From: Mycobacterium sp.
GTDB taxonomy: Bacteria > Actinomycetota > Actinomycetes > Mycobacteriales > Mycobacteriaceae
NCBI GenBank assembly: GCA_016197405.1
Contig: JACPVR010000022.1
Span: 62,001-126,000, forward strand
Direction of reading: 5' to 3'
DNA length: 64,000 nt
The number at the start of each line of letters is the position of its first letter. The stretch's first letter is position 1. This document shows positions 9,392 through 18,401 of the stretch, one piece after another. The notes beneath the pieces are model-generated. The model was not told the origin of the DNA, made no database searches, and saw only the letters and a program-made list of their open reading frames with translations. The translations under genes and the position numbers were made by a program.

Positions 9392-10066
9392 ATGACCCGT
9401 ACCGTCGCCATCGTCCCGATGCGTCACAACAGTGAACGCGTCCCGGGAAAGAACTATCGGGCGCTTGCCGGAATTCCGTTGTACCACCATGTCGTCCGGA
9501 CATTGAGCGCCGTGCCCGAGATCGACCTCATCGTCATCGACACCGACAGTGAGTTCATCCACGAGGATTGTGCGGAGAACTTCCCGCATGTCCGGGTGCT
9601 GCGCCGGCCGGAACACCTCCGAGACGGCGCGATCGCCATGAACGACGTACTGCTCAACACCTTGTCTCAGGTGGACGCCGATATCGTGCTGCAGACACAC
9701 TCGACGAATCCTTTTCTACGAACGGCAACGGTATCGGCGGCGCTGCAGCAGTTCGCCGCGCCGGACCGCGAGTTCGACTCCATGTTCAGCGTGACTCGTC
9801 TGCAAGCCCGGCTGTGGGACGCCGACACTCAGCCCGTCAATCATGATCCGGCGGTCTTGCTGAGAACCCAAGACCTGGCACCGCTTTTCATCGAGAACTC
9901 GTGCTTTTTCATCTTCACCCCGGAGCTGCTGCGCGGCCGCGGTAATCGCATCGGAGCTCGGCCGTTCATGGTCGAAATGGCGCCGCTGGAAGCGGTCGAC
10001 ATCGACACCGAAGAAGATTTCGCGATGGCGGCCGCCATCGCCGAGCGCCACGAGGTTCGTTCATGA
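9392..10066 (+). CDS. CMP-sugar synthetase-like cytidylyltransferase (NeuA/KdsB family)
   Basis: A 224-residue nucleotidyltransferase of the acylneuraminate/Kdo cytidylyltransferase family. The N-terminal VAIVPMRHNSERVPGKNYR is the CTP-binding signature, with a QTHSTNPFLR segment and a C-terminal VDIDTEEDF that carries metal-binding Asp residues. These enzymes activate acidic sugars as CMP derivatives. A ribosome binding site (GAGGA) precedes ATG 9392, and the stop overlaps the next start by 4 bases. No sialic-acid, legionaminic-acid or Kdo synthase gene is present in the window, so the substrate is open; neighbours suggest an unusual acid built by the following two oxidoreductases. Confidence 0.85.
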   Translation: MTRTVAIVPMRHNSERVPGKNYRALAGIPLYHHVVRTLSAVPEIDLIVIDTDSEFIHEDCAENFPHVRVLRRPEHLRDGAIAMNDVLLNTLSQVDADIVLQTHSTNPFLRTATVSAALQQFAAPDREFDSMFSVTRLQARLWDADTQPVNHDPAVLLRTQDLAPLFIENSCFFIFTPELLRGRGNRIGARPFMVEMAPLEAVDIDTEEDFAMAAAIAERHEVRS

Positions 10067-10995
10067 CGGCACCGCAGGTGCTGGTGACGTGCCGTCAGAT
10101 GCAGGTGGAGCTGCCACGGCACCGCGAACGTATCGAGCAGTTGGGCTACGAGGTGGTGGCACCGGAACTGGCCGGGCGCCAGCAATTCACGGCAGCCGAG
10201 CTGCTGGAGTACGGGCCGCGAATGGTGGGGATAATCGCCGGCGACGACGAGCTCGACAGTGCGTTCTTCGAAGGTGCCACCACGCTCAAGACGGTCATCC
10301 GCTGGGGTATCGGGATGGACTCGGTCGATCATGATGCTGCCCGGCAGCACGGCGTGACGGTTCGCAACACCCCGGGTGTCTTCGGTTACGAAGTCGCCGA
10401 TTCGGCCTTCGGCTACATACTGAATCTCGTCCGCGGCTACATCGCGGTTGACGCGGCGGTCCGGCGGGGCGAATGGCCGAAGGTCGAGGGCATAACGCTG
10501 GCCGGAACCCGACTCGGCATCGTCGGATACGGCGCAATCGGACGCGAAATCGCCAAGCGGGGCGCAGGATTCGATATGGACGTGGTGGCCTTCGATCCCT
10601 TTGTCGAGCCCGGTGCCGCGAACGTCCCCATCGTCGACCTTGACACCCTGTTGGCGACGAGCCGGTTCATCGTGCTGTCCTGCCCACTGACGCCCGACAC
10701 CTTCCACCTCATCGATGCCGAGCGTCTGGCACTCGTGAGCCCGGACGCCTACCTGGTCAATGTGGCGAGGGGGCCTGTCGTCCTGGAGGCCGATCTGATC
10801 GCCGCCCTGCAACGCGGCCAGCTGGCCGGAGCGGCGCTGGACGTCTTCGAAGTGGAGCCACTGCCCGCAGACAGTGAATTGCGAACGCTTCCGAATGTCG
10901 TTCTGGGCGCACACAATGCGTCGAACACCCGGCAGGGCGTCATCCGAGCGAGCAATGCCGCCGTGGAGTTCCTGGTCGAGGAGCTCACGAAGTGA
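10063..10995 (+). CDS. D-2-hydroxyacid dehydrogenase (SerA-like)
   Basis: A 310-residue NAD-dependent D-isomer-specific 2-hydroxyacid dehydrogenase. The Rossmann motif GIVGYGAIGREIA sits mid-protein, followed by the conserved VNVARGP arginine region, the DVFEVEP glutamate region and the catalytic His in GAHNAS near the C-terminus. It lacks the ACT domain of biosynthetic phosphoglycerate dehydrogenases. ATG 10063 overlaps the stop of the cytidylyltransferase and its own stop overlaps the following start, so the three genes are translationally coupled. A dedicated role in making or modifying the sugar acid that is CMP-activated is inferred. Confidence 0.88.
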   Translation: MTAPQVLVTCRQMQVELPRHRERIEQLGYEVVAPELAGRQQFTAAELLEYGPRMVGIIAGDDELDSAFFEGATTLKTVIRWGIGMDSVDHDAARQHGVTVRNTPGVFGYEVADSAFGYILNLVRGYIAVDAAVRRGEWPKVEGITLAGTRLGIVGYGAIGREIAKRGAGFDMDVVAFDPFVEPGAANVPIVDLDTLLATSRFIVLSCPLTPDTFHLIDAERLALVSPDAYLVNVARGPVVLEADLIAALQRGQLAGAALDVFEVEPLPADSELRTLPNVVLGAHNASNTRQGVIRASNAAVEFLVEELTK

Positions 10996-11717
10996 CGGAC
11001 GCCGTCATCATCACCGGCGCCGCGGGCGGAATCGGGGCGGCCCTGTGTGAGCGGATGCGCACGGACGGATATATCGCGATCGGCATAGATCGCAATGCCG
11101 CCCCGGCGGCCGACGTCAGTATCAAGCTCGATATGCGGGAGTCCGAACAGCTCGTGGAGCTCGGCAGAAAGTTGGCCGAGGAATACGCGCTCAAAGCTGT
11201 CGTGCACAATGCCGCGCTCCAACCGATCGCCGGTGCCGGCGCAACATCTCTCGACGATTGGATTGGAGCACTGCGGGTCAACGTCGTCGCCGTCGACGCT
11301 CTGGTGTCGGGTACCCATCCGTGTCTGGCGGCGCACGATGGTTCGGTTGTCGTCATCAGCAGCGCTCACGCTCGCGCGACGACGGGTGGAGTCACCGCCT
11401 ACGCAACGACCAAAGCGGCGCTGGAAGGTTGGGTGCGTTCTGCCGCGTTGGACCTGGGGCCCGGTATCCGTGTCAACGCCGTGGCACCGGGAGCAATCGA
11501 CACCGCGAAGCTTCGGGAAGGGTTCGCCCGCTGGGGCGAGGAATCGGCCGAGGAACGCAAGGCCATCCTGCGCAGCCGTACCGCTTTGCGACGTATCGGT
11601 GAACCCGAGGAGGTCGCCAGCGCCGTCTCGTTCCTGATCGGAGACGACGCCCGATTCATCACCGGCACAGTCCTTGTGGTCGACGGCGGAGCGACGGCCC
11701 GGCTTGGTTCGGAATGA
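10992..11717 (+). CDS. Short-chain dehydrogenase/reductase
   Basis: A 241-residue classical SDR with the N-terminal cofactor motif TGAAGGIG, the HNAA segment in place of the usual NNAG, catalytic Ser in VVISSAHA and the YATTK catalytic Tyr/Lys pair. The C-terminal IGDDARFITG...VDGG segment is typical of FabG-like SDRs. GTG 10992 overlaps the previous stop (GTGA). Its place in the coupled triad with the cytidylyltransferase and the hydroxyacid dehydrogenase argues for a sugar or sugar-acid substrate rather than fatty acid synthesis. This is inferred from context only. Confidence 0.85.
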   Translation: MTDAVIITGAAGGIGAALCERMRTDGYIAIGIDRNAAPAADVSIKLDMRESEQLVELGRKLAEEYALKAVVHNAALQPIAGAGATSLDDWIGALRVNVVAVDALVSGTHPCLAAHDGSVVVISSAHARATTGGVTAYATTKAALEGWVRSAALDLGPGIRVNAVAPGAIDTAKLREGFARWGEESAEERKAILRSRTALRRIGEPEEVASAVSFLIGDDARFITGTVLVVDGGATARLGSE

Positions 11718-11772
11718 TGCCGGCGTTGGGCGCGTGCCCGAGCACCCGCGATTACCCGCAGGTGTAGAAACC

Positions 11773-13179
11773 GTGCCACAACGCGGTCGGACTGGGCGGG
11801 CGGCAGCAACCTACGTCGTCCTAGCCGCGCTCCAACGCGGGATTTCGTTGCTGATCCTTCCATTCGTCACACATGCCATGACTCCGGTCGAATACGGCGC
11901 CGCCTCGATGCTCTCGGCCGCGGCGCTGGTGTTGACGGCAATTGTGGCCACACCGCTCATCCAGCTCATAATCCGTGCGGCCGCCCGCGGAGAGGCCGAC
12001 GGACCGGCGTTGCTCCGCGTCACCGGCATCTACTGTTACCTCGCGCTACCTGTCACCACTGCCATCGCGGCCGGTGCGGTTGCGCTGTTCGTACCCGAAA
12101 TGCTCGGCGTATCTGGCTCAATTTGGGCCATAGAACTCCTGGCCATCGGATTACAGCCTGCTACATACACATTCGCACTTTGGGTCGCTCAAGCACGAGA
12201 GGACCTTCCCCGGTTCGTTTGGCTTTCGTCAAGTTCAATACTCCTCGGTGCTGCCTTCAAAGTGGCATTTGTCGTCGTACTCGAAATGGGAGTCCTCGGC
12301 TGGGCCCTTTCAGATCTACTCGGGGCAGGGGCTTCGGCGGCCGTCGCAATGGCGCTCGTACGGCTGCCGCGCGCGCCGGTGGATTCGAGTCATCTTCGGT
12401 ACGCACTGAAGTTCAGTTTGCCGTTGGTTCCGCACAGTGCCGCCCTCTGGGCTCTCACATCTTTGAGCCGACCGGTCATGGCCGCGGTGTCCTCGCTTGA
12501 ACAGGTCGGGCTCTTGTCATTCGCTTTGAACCTTGCGATGGTCTCCAGTCTTGTGCTTGCCGAAACGAACCGTGCCGTACTACCCCGGTTCTCACGGGAG
12601 ACATTCCCTGCTCCCACCGACGAGACACTGGGACCTGTCAGATGGCAACTGGTCACGGCACTCCTCGTCCCCGCTATCGTGGGCGCCGGCGTAGCGGCCA
12701 CCGGACCGTTCCTTTTCGCCGCGGCATATTGGCCGTCGTTCGCTATCACCGGCATATTGCTCCTCGGTCAAGCGGCGTACGGCCTTTACCTGATACCAAT
12801 GAATTACCTGACTCAGACGGCGGGCCTTCCGAAGTACAGTGCGCTCGCATCGGGTGCCGGAGCAACCGTCATTCTTGTTTCGATCCTGGTACTTGGACGG
12901 ACCTACGGCGCACTCGGAGTCGCTTTCATCACCGCGGCGGGTTACGTGACTATGGCAACGGTCGCGATGGCCCTTACCAGGGCCCATCAGCTAGACATCG
13001 CCTGGAGGTCGTGGGCGCTGAACTGGCCAGACTGCATCTTGGCGGGTGCCGCCCTGGCTTGCAGTGTCGGTGCTCTGGTCTATCCAGTCGGTTCTTCCGC
13101 CGGACGAATTCTCACCGGGTTCTGCCTAACACTCGCGCTCGGCGCAGTGTTGATGACATCTCGCCGAAAAGTGTCGTGA
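11773..13179 (+). CDS. Wzx-like polysaccharide flippase
   Basis: About 468 residues, almost entirely hydrophobic, with roughly a dozen transmembrane segments and the QRGISLLILPFVTHAMTP...YG opening typical of the polysaccharide transporter (MATE/MOP) family. It should flip the lipid-linked repeat unit across the membrane. The frame is open back to 11674 inside the SDR gene. GTG 11773 has AGGTG upstream and starts just before the first helix; GTG 11734 is an alternative. It lies between the sugar-acid genes and the Wzy-like polymerase. Codon use is more A/T-rich than in the ribosomal protein region. Confidence 0.85.
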   Translation: MPQRGRTGRAAATYVVLAALQRGISLLILPFVTHAMTPVEYGAASMLSAAALVLTAIVATPLIQLIIRAAARGEADGPALLRVTGIYCYLALPVTTAIAAGAVALFVPEMLGVSGSIWAIELLAIGLQPATYTFALWVAQAREDLPRFVWLSSSSILLGAAFKVAFVVVLEMGVLGWALSDLLGAGASAAVAMALVRLPRAPVDSSHLRYALKFSLPLVPHSAALWALTSLSRPVMAAVSSLEQVGLLSFALNLAMVSSLVLAETNRAVLPRFSRETFPAPTDETLGPVRWQLVTALLVPAIVGAGVAATGPFLFAAAYWPSFAITGILLLGQAAYGLYLIPMNYLTQTAGLPKYSALASGAGATVILVSILVLGRTYGALGVAFITAAGYVTMATVAMALTRAHQLDIAWRSWALNWPDCILAGAALACSVGALVYPVGSSAGRILTGFCLTLALGAVLMTSRRKVS

Positions 13180-13269
13180 CACATGGGTCTTGGCGCACTT
13201 AGCTACCGGGTCTCGTCAACCACGTTAGAGTCAACAATGGACCGACAGATAAGGCCGAAAGGGGTCCGC

Positions 13270-14841
13270 ATGCCCGTCAGGTGGGTCACCGTGGCGTCGC
13301 TTCCGCTGGTGTTCCTGATCGGTGCGCTGACCACGATCAAACCGGAACTTTCGATTGCGGCGATTGCGATGTGCCTTCTGACCATCCTGTTGGTGACCCG
13401 ATCTCGCCCCCTGCACTCGACACTGCCGACCGGGGGTCTCAATGTGGACTGGGTTGTTGTCCTGCTGCCCACGGCGCTCGCAATTCGCACCGTCAGCGGC
13501 AAGGGCTCATTACTGCTTCTCGGACTTCTGGTCGTCACGGCATTCGCAAGGAAACCCGACGGACGCTTCCGGCTTCAAGCGGGTCCCCTTGTCCTCCTGC
13601 TTGCCTCATCGGCGATCGTTTTCAGTAGGCCCGCGTATTTCGCCACAGTGCTGACCTTCCTTATCGTCGCCGTGCTTGTCGTTCGTCTGGTCACGACGGT
13701 TGATGCCCGGAAGATCATCGCATCGCTCGTTGACGGTTGCGGGTTGTATTTACTCGTAAACGTTTTGGGCCATGCAGCGGGACTGCAATCGCCGGCGTCG
13801 AATGTTCGGATCGGCGGCCTAGTCGAATCGAGCGGTTTCGTCCGGACGATATACCCGTTCACATTCTCAATAAATACCCCGCCCATTATCGCCGCCGTAT
13901 ATGTCGCTTGCTGTATCTTCCTGATGTTGGAAGCCGGTTGGATTCGCCGCTTCATGCGACTGGTCTGCCTGGCTTCGGCAATCATCATCCTGGTCGGCGC
14001 AGGCACCCGCGCACCCATCGCCGTGGCGGTCGGTTTAGCGGTGATCGTGATCTGCTTCCCCTTTACCACTCGATGGCTGGGACAGCTGACGGTAGCCCTG
14101 TCAGCTGCATCCGCCTTCATATTGCCGGCCGTGATAACGTCAATTCAATTCATCATCGCGCCGCTCATGTCTTTAACACCGGGGCGGCAGAACCAGGCGG
14201 GCTCAATAAGCTCGATCAATGGCCGTGACAGAATATGGAGCCAGGCGATCAATTATTGGGTTGAAAGAGTAAACGATCTACCCCAGATGATGTTCGGCTT
14301 CGGCGTCAATGGCCAATATCGTTCTGGCGCTTCCCTAAGCTACAGCGAGGGTCTTTCAACTATTGTCCGAAATCCGGAATTCGCCTACACCCACAATTCG
14401 TTCCTGCAGCAGCTTTTCGACGGCGGGGTCGTCGGGTGGATACTCCTGGTCGCCGCGGTATTTTGGGCGAGCAGACGGCTGGCGCAGCGGGTCCGCGGAT
14501 GGGGCTTCCACGGATTGATAGCGGTCCTTGCCCTCGCCGTCCTCGTGCTAAGCGGCATGACTGAAGTCTCGTTAGCACCGGGCGTCAGCCAAGACACCTT
14601 CTGGCTGCTGCTGGTACTCGTCGGCGTTTCCTGCCAGACGGGCAGAGTCTCGGGCGATGGCCATGGCACTGGCGGCCGCTCCGGCGGGTACTGGGACCGC
14701 AGACGGCGGGACGGTGAAGACACTCAGACCGAGAGTCCGGAACCCACAAACATTGATGAGCTCAGCGTTGGTCGCGGTTCTCGCCGAAGTACCGCTTCTG
14801 CAAGGTCGGTGTCCAGCTGGGGTGGAGCATCTCGAATCTGA
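13270..14841 (+). CDS. Wzy-like O-antigen/exopolysaccharide polymerase
   Basis: About 523 residues with many transmembrane helices and a large external loop (about 310-385) between late helices. That topology is typical of O-antigen ligase/Wzy polymerases, which diverge strongly in sequence. It should polymerise flipped repeat units in the periplasm under control of the Wzz/BY-kinase. ATG 13270 is chosen because GAAAGGGG sits 7 bases upstream; the frame is open to 13183. The last 60 residues are a hydrophilic Arg/Gly/Ser-rich tail unlike the family and overlap the 3' end of the convergent gene by 80 bp, suggesting that an original stop was lost. Confidence 0.8.
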   Translation: MPVRWVTVASLPLVFLIGALTTIKPELSIAAIAMCLLTILLVTRSRPLHSTLPTGGLNVDWVVVLLPTALAIRTVSGKGSLLLLGLLVVTAFARKPDGRFRLQAGPLVLLLASSAIVFSRPAYFATVLTFLIVAVLVVRLVTTVDARKIIASLVDGCGLYLLVNVLGHAAGLQSPASNVRIGGLVESSGFVRTIYPFTFSINTPPIIAAVYVACCIFLMLEAGWIRRFMRLVCLASAIIILVGAGTRAPIAVAVGLAVIVICFPFTTRWLGQLTVALSAASAFILPAVITSIQFIIAPLMSLTPGRQNQAGSISSINGRDRIWSQAINYWVERVNDLPQMMFGFGVNGQYRSGASLSYSEGLSTIVRNPEFAYTHNSFLQQLFDGGVVGWILLVAAVFWASRRLAQRVRGWGFHGLIAVLALAVLVLSGMTEVSLAPGVSQDTFWLLLVLVGVSCQTGRVSGDGHGTGGRSGGYWDRRRRDGEDTQTESPEPTNIDELSVGRGSRRSTASARSVSSWGGASRI

Positions 14842-15952
14842 ACCCATGGCGTTCGGCATCGGTGAGCCGCTCGTCGAGCAATTCGCCATGTACATGCTTC
14901 ACGTACTTGGTTTCGTTCCCGGTCGGAACCTTATCCGCGAAGAATGCCGGATGGGCATCTCTGATCGACTGCATCAGTTCGGGATATGCATGGCGGTCTG
15001 AATTTGCCCAGAAGCCAACATCGTTCGGTGCGCGGCCGTCAAAACCCCACATTCGTACGTCACTGCTCAACGTGCAGCCGAGCGGAAGCAATTGATTGGC
15101 CAGGACGTTCTCGAGAAGTGGCAGATAGAAGTACGTTGAAAGGTCAACCGTCACATCACTGTGCTCGGCGTACGGGATGGGAACCAGCAACGACTGCAAT
15201 TCACTGAATTCCGAACGCACAACAGGGTCGAACTGCGCGGGATACACGAACAGGGTCCGGCCATCCGACTCCTTGAGGCGCTTCAGTGCATCAGCGCGAA
15301 ACGCCCGGGCGTGCGCTGTGTGGCCGAAGTGATAGATCGCATCGCCCGCCGTAAGAAAAGTCGGTGCCAGATGGTGAAAGAGCTCCGGATCGCGCACTAT
15401 CGTGTTGCACACGATCGTCATCCCGTCGTCGAACGACCGCTCGGCGGCCAGCCGCAGGGATGGACCGGTGCCGAACAGGTAGACGGGCCGCTGGCCTTCC
15501 GCTCTGAGCCTGCTCACATGGCCGTTGAAGATGCGGCGGGCCGTCCGCGTTGACTTTCGCCTGGGGCTTCTGGCCAGAGCAGCGCCCAGATCCATCAAAG
15601 CCCAACCGTCAGTTGGGTTCGTTTCGTAATCGAGGTCAGCGGTCCACCGTAGGCGATGACGTGCGAAACCGGTGAGCGCGTCAGCGTCCGCGGTCGCCAC
15701 CCCAGCGTTTCCGACATAGGAAAACGGTGTCGCCGCTGTAGCACGGCGAACTTCCAACGGCTTCGGGAGGTGCGCGCACAAGAAGTGCAGGCGAGTCTCG
15801 ATCTCAAGAACTTTTTCATCAGAAGCCTGACCGGTGATCAATAGAACACGAGGCCGACTAACAGGAGACCGCAGCCAGTCCGCCACATCATTGAAAGAGC
15901 GCCATACGGCCAGCTTCACCTGCCGGTGCAGGGGCACCGAGTATCGGCTCAT
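14762..15952 (-). CDS. MptE/Maf-like DUF115 protein, possible glycosyltransferase
   Basis: A 396-residue soluble protein. The centre holds VYLFGTGPSLRLA followed by VCNTIVRDPEL and FLTAGDAIYHFGHT, which resembles the Gly-x-Gly-Pro-Ser and Asn/Asp motifs of the DUF115 (MptE-like, Maf flagellin glycosylation) family. Maf proteins handle CMP-activated nonulosonic acids and their core resembles GT-A sialyltransferases. With a CMP-sugar synthetase in the same locus, a role as the transferase for that sugar is a reasonable inference, but the similarity was judged by eye. It is paired with the FkbM methyltransferase upstream (96 bp) and converges on the polymerase gene with an 80-bp overlap. Confidence 0.6.
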   Translation of the reverse strand: MSRYSVPLHRQVKLAVWRSFNDVADWLRSPVSRPRVLLITGQASDEKVLEIETRLHFLCAHLPKPLEVRRATAATPFSYVGNAGVATADADALTGFARHRLRWTADLDYETNPTDGWALMDLGAALARSPRRKSTRTARRIFNGHVSRLRAEGQRPVYLFGTGPSLRLAAERSFDDGMTIVCNTIVRDPELFHHLAPTFLTAGDAIYHFGHTAHARAFRADALKRLKESDGRTLFVYPAQFDPVVRSEFSELQSLLVPIPYAEHSDVTVDLSTYFYLPLLENVLANQLLPLGCTLSSDVRMWGFDGRAPNDVGFWANSDRHAYPELMQSIRDAHPAFFADKVPTGNETKYVKHVHGELLDERLTDAERHGFRFEMLHPSWTPTLQKRYFGENRDQR

Positions 15953-16048
15953 CGGGCCGCACCCGTACGGCGGTCAAACAGGAAGACGTAAGCGTCAACG
16001 ACCTTGCGTCGCTGCCGATCTAGAGGACCCTTCGCCTCAGTTGAGCCG

Positions 16049-16882
16049 TCAGCCATGTGCGAGGTGCGTGAGAACCCGGTGCCAGCGGGAGCCGAACAAC
16101 TTGAGGCACCGCTGGGCGTCGGACCTCTCCCGGAAGCACAGAACGTTGCCCCAGCATGCCGAGGCATCGGGCGGCGGCGCGGAGGAAAGGCCACGCCAAT
16201 GATGGCGGGTGCCGTACTCGATGATCGGTTCCCACACCGAATACACCAGGTGATAACCGAGTTCAGTCATATAGGCGCCGCTGTCATCCAGCGAGTAACC
16301 AAGTGGAGCCGTCTTGCGATCTTCGAACTCGTACAGGACAAAACGTGGTCGGTAAGTCCAGTCAAAGCCCTTCAGCGCGAAGAAGTCGAAACCTTCGATG
16401 TCAATCTTCAGGAAATCAACTCGCGAAACCTGACGCCTACGCAAATCCTCAGCAAGGGTGACAACCTGGACATCGGCGGTTGCCTCATGCGACTCGTGAA
16501 ACGCAGACAGCGTGCTGACTCCCGTAGAAACAGACGAGGTGAAGAACGACGCGGAGTCCACGGCCTTGTCCGATACAGCGGCCGTGGATAGCTGCACCGC
16601 CGAATCTGGGTCGACATTTCTCAGGAACTGCTCGCGGTTGGCCGGATCCGGCTCGTACGCGACGACCGACCACCCCTTGTCCAAGAACAATGTGGTGACG
16701 GTGCCGTAGTGAGCGCCGACATCCACCAGAACTGGGTTCGACGCCACGGGATCATCGGCCAGACTGGCTACGATTTCCGCTTCTTCGATCCAATCCGAGA
16801 TCCACGACCGTTTCACGGCCCGCAACCTTCTGGCGACAGGATCCGGGAGTCGTGACACGATGGCCGATCGCAGCGCGCCCAT
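16049..16882 (-). CDS. FkbM family methyltransferase
   Basis: A 277-residue SAM-dependent methyltransferase. Motif I is LVDVGAHYGTVTTLF, followed by VAYEPDPANREQF (FkbM signature) and the DFLKIDIEGFDFFALKGF segment with the acidic D-x-E. FkbM enzymes O-methylate hydroxyls, often on sugars of cell-surface glycans. ATG 16882 is used; a TTG one codon earlier is possible, and no strong ribosome binding site was seen. Encoded on the minus strand ahead of the DUF115 gene, it probably decorates a sugar of the polymer with a methyl group (inference). Confidence 0.87.
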   Translation of the reverse strand: MGALRSAIVSRLPDPVARRLRAVKRSWISDWIEEAEIVASLADDPVASNPVLVDVGAHYGTVTTLFLDKGWSVVAYEPDPANREQFLRNVDPDSAVQLSTAAVSDKAVDSASFFTSSVSTGVSTLSAFHESHEATADVQVVTLAEDLRRRQVSRVDFLKIDIEGFDFFALKGFDWTYRPRFVLYEFEDRKTAPLGYSLDDSGAYMTELGYHLVYSVWEPIIEYGTRHHWRGLSSAPPPDASACWGNVLCFRERSDAQRCLKLFGSRWHRVLTHLAHG

Positions 16883-17069
16883 CAACGAAACTTATCACGC
16901 GACGAATTGCCCTGTGTGGCGGATTAATCGGCGGCAGGAAAGATTGCGATGTGAAACGCAGGCAAACCAACCGCGCAATCGATCGCCGCCCACACACGCT
17001 CCGCCGCGGCGCATGAACAAATTCGCAGGCGCCCGGTAAATTGCACACCAATGAATCCACGGTGGCTCG

Positions 17070-17933
17070 ATGCGCAACGCTGAGCGGGTTAGCGGTCCCT
17101 GCGCCTACCACGCGGAGGGGCCGTTCTGGGACTCCCGCGGTGGGCGCCTGCTCTACCTGGATGTGTTGGCGGCAAACATAATCGCCATCGATTCGACAGG
17201 CCGCAATATTCGCTACACCGTGCCGAGCCGGGCCGCGACGGTGATCAGACGCCGCACACGTGGCGGCTTCATCGTTGCCACTGAACACGGACTCGTCGTC
17301 ACCGACGACAGTTTCACCACGTTCGAACACTCCATAGACGTGATAGACGACCCTGCCATACGGACCAACGACGGCGGCTGCGACCCATTGGGCGGGTTCG
17401 TGATCGGCACCATGGCCTACGACGAGCAAGCTGGTCGTGGCACCGTCTACCGCGTCTCGGCCGATGGCCGCGTTGCCGAACTTCTTTCACCGGTGACCAT
17501 TTCGAACGGCGTGCAGTGGTCAGCTGACGGGACTCGCGTGTTCTACATCGACACACCGACAAGACGCGTTGATGTGCTCGACGTTGATCCTGCAACGGGT
17601 ACTTGGTCACGTCGCCGGGTGCATCTGCGCATCGAGGACACCGCGGGGTTTCCCGACGGGATGGCCATCGACGAGGAAGACGGACTCTGGATTGCCCTAT
17701 GGGGAGGGGGCGCATTGAACCACTACGACCACAGCGGACAACTCGTCGAGACCATCGCAGTGCCCGGAGTGAGCCAAGTCAGTTCCTGCGCTTTCGGTGG
17801 CGATGATGGCCGCACACTGTTCATCACAACCTCGCGCAAGGGCTTGCCCACTGGCCAGGAGGCAGATGCCGGCGCCATCTTCTCAGTACCCACTTCGGTT
17901 CGGGGGGCATTCCTGTCAGAGTTCGCCGGCTGA
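17070..17933 (+). CDS. SMP-30/gluconolactonase-like beta-propeller lactonase
   Basis: A 287-residue protein of the SMP-30/gluconolaconase/LRE family. The metal-site positions are visible: Glu in YHAEGPFWD near residue 17, Asn in RTNDGGCDPLGGFVIGTM, Asn in TISNGVQWS and Asp in GFPDGMAID. Family members hydrolyse sugar lactones in a calcium- or zinc-dependent way. No signal peptide is evident, so it acts in the cytoplasm. It is divergent from the FkbM gene and stands alone on the plus strand. It may open an aldonolactone or sugar-acid lactone linked to the CMP-sugar branch; this is context-based speculation. Confidence 0.87.
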   Translation: MRNAERVSGPCAYHAEGPFWDSRGGRLLYLDVLAANIIAIDSTGRNIRYTVPSRAATVIRRRTRGGFIVATEHGLVVTDDSFTTFEHSIDVIDDPAIRTNDGGCDPLGGFVIGTMAYDEQAGRGTVYRVSADGRVAELLSPVTISNGVQWSADGTRVFYIDTPTRRVDVLDVDPATGTWSRRRVHLRIEDTAGFPDGMAIDEEDGLWIALWGGGALNHYDHSGQLVETIAVPGVSQVSSCAFGGDDGRTLFITTSRKGLPTGQEADAGAIFSVPTSVRGAFLSEFAG

Positions 17934-18401
17934 GGCGAATACACACGGCGGGTTTGACCAGCGGTTCCTCCCGCAACACGCATGACCTGTAGATGCCCCG
18001 GGGCGCCAAGACGTGGCGGCGCTCAGCTCAAGGCCAGACGAGACCTAAAAGCAGCAAGGTCGTCGACGATTGAGCTGGCCTAAAACCCTCAGCCGCGCAC
18101 TACATCCGCAATGCCGGCGGGCTGGGCCGGCAAATACGCTCACGGGGGTTCAACCGCGTCGTGACGCAACCGAGCGGGTTGACCTCGTCGTAGCCCAGCG
18201 ATGGCGACGAACGCGTACTCCACAGGCCACGGCAATCCCTCCGTCCAAATCGGATTCTGCCTGTTGACGCGAACGAACTGACGGGGAAATATGCTCGCCA
18301 CGGCTGTTTGGTAACAAAGGCGTGGAGGGCAAGGTGTCTGCGGCTATGTCGGCATACGATGATCAAGTGTGGTTCGAGGCGGGTCCGGGTCGTCACATTC
18401 C
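17934..18401. other. Intergenic gap without recognised genes
   Basis: About 470 bp between the SMP-30 gene and the next glycosyltransferase. Short frames exist on both strands but none looks like protein, and no RNA gene or inverted terminal repeat was recognised. It may hold the promoter of the 18402 glycosyltransferase or be a scar from recombination within the locus. Confidence 0.4.

Noticed and set aside
17934..18401. Possible transposase remnant in the gene-free gap
   Set aside because: Short minus-strand frames near 18100-18330 looked vaguely basic, but no transposase motif or terminal repeats were found.
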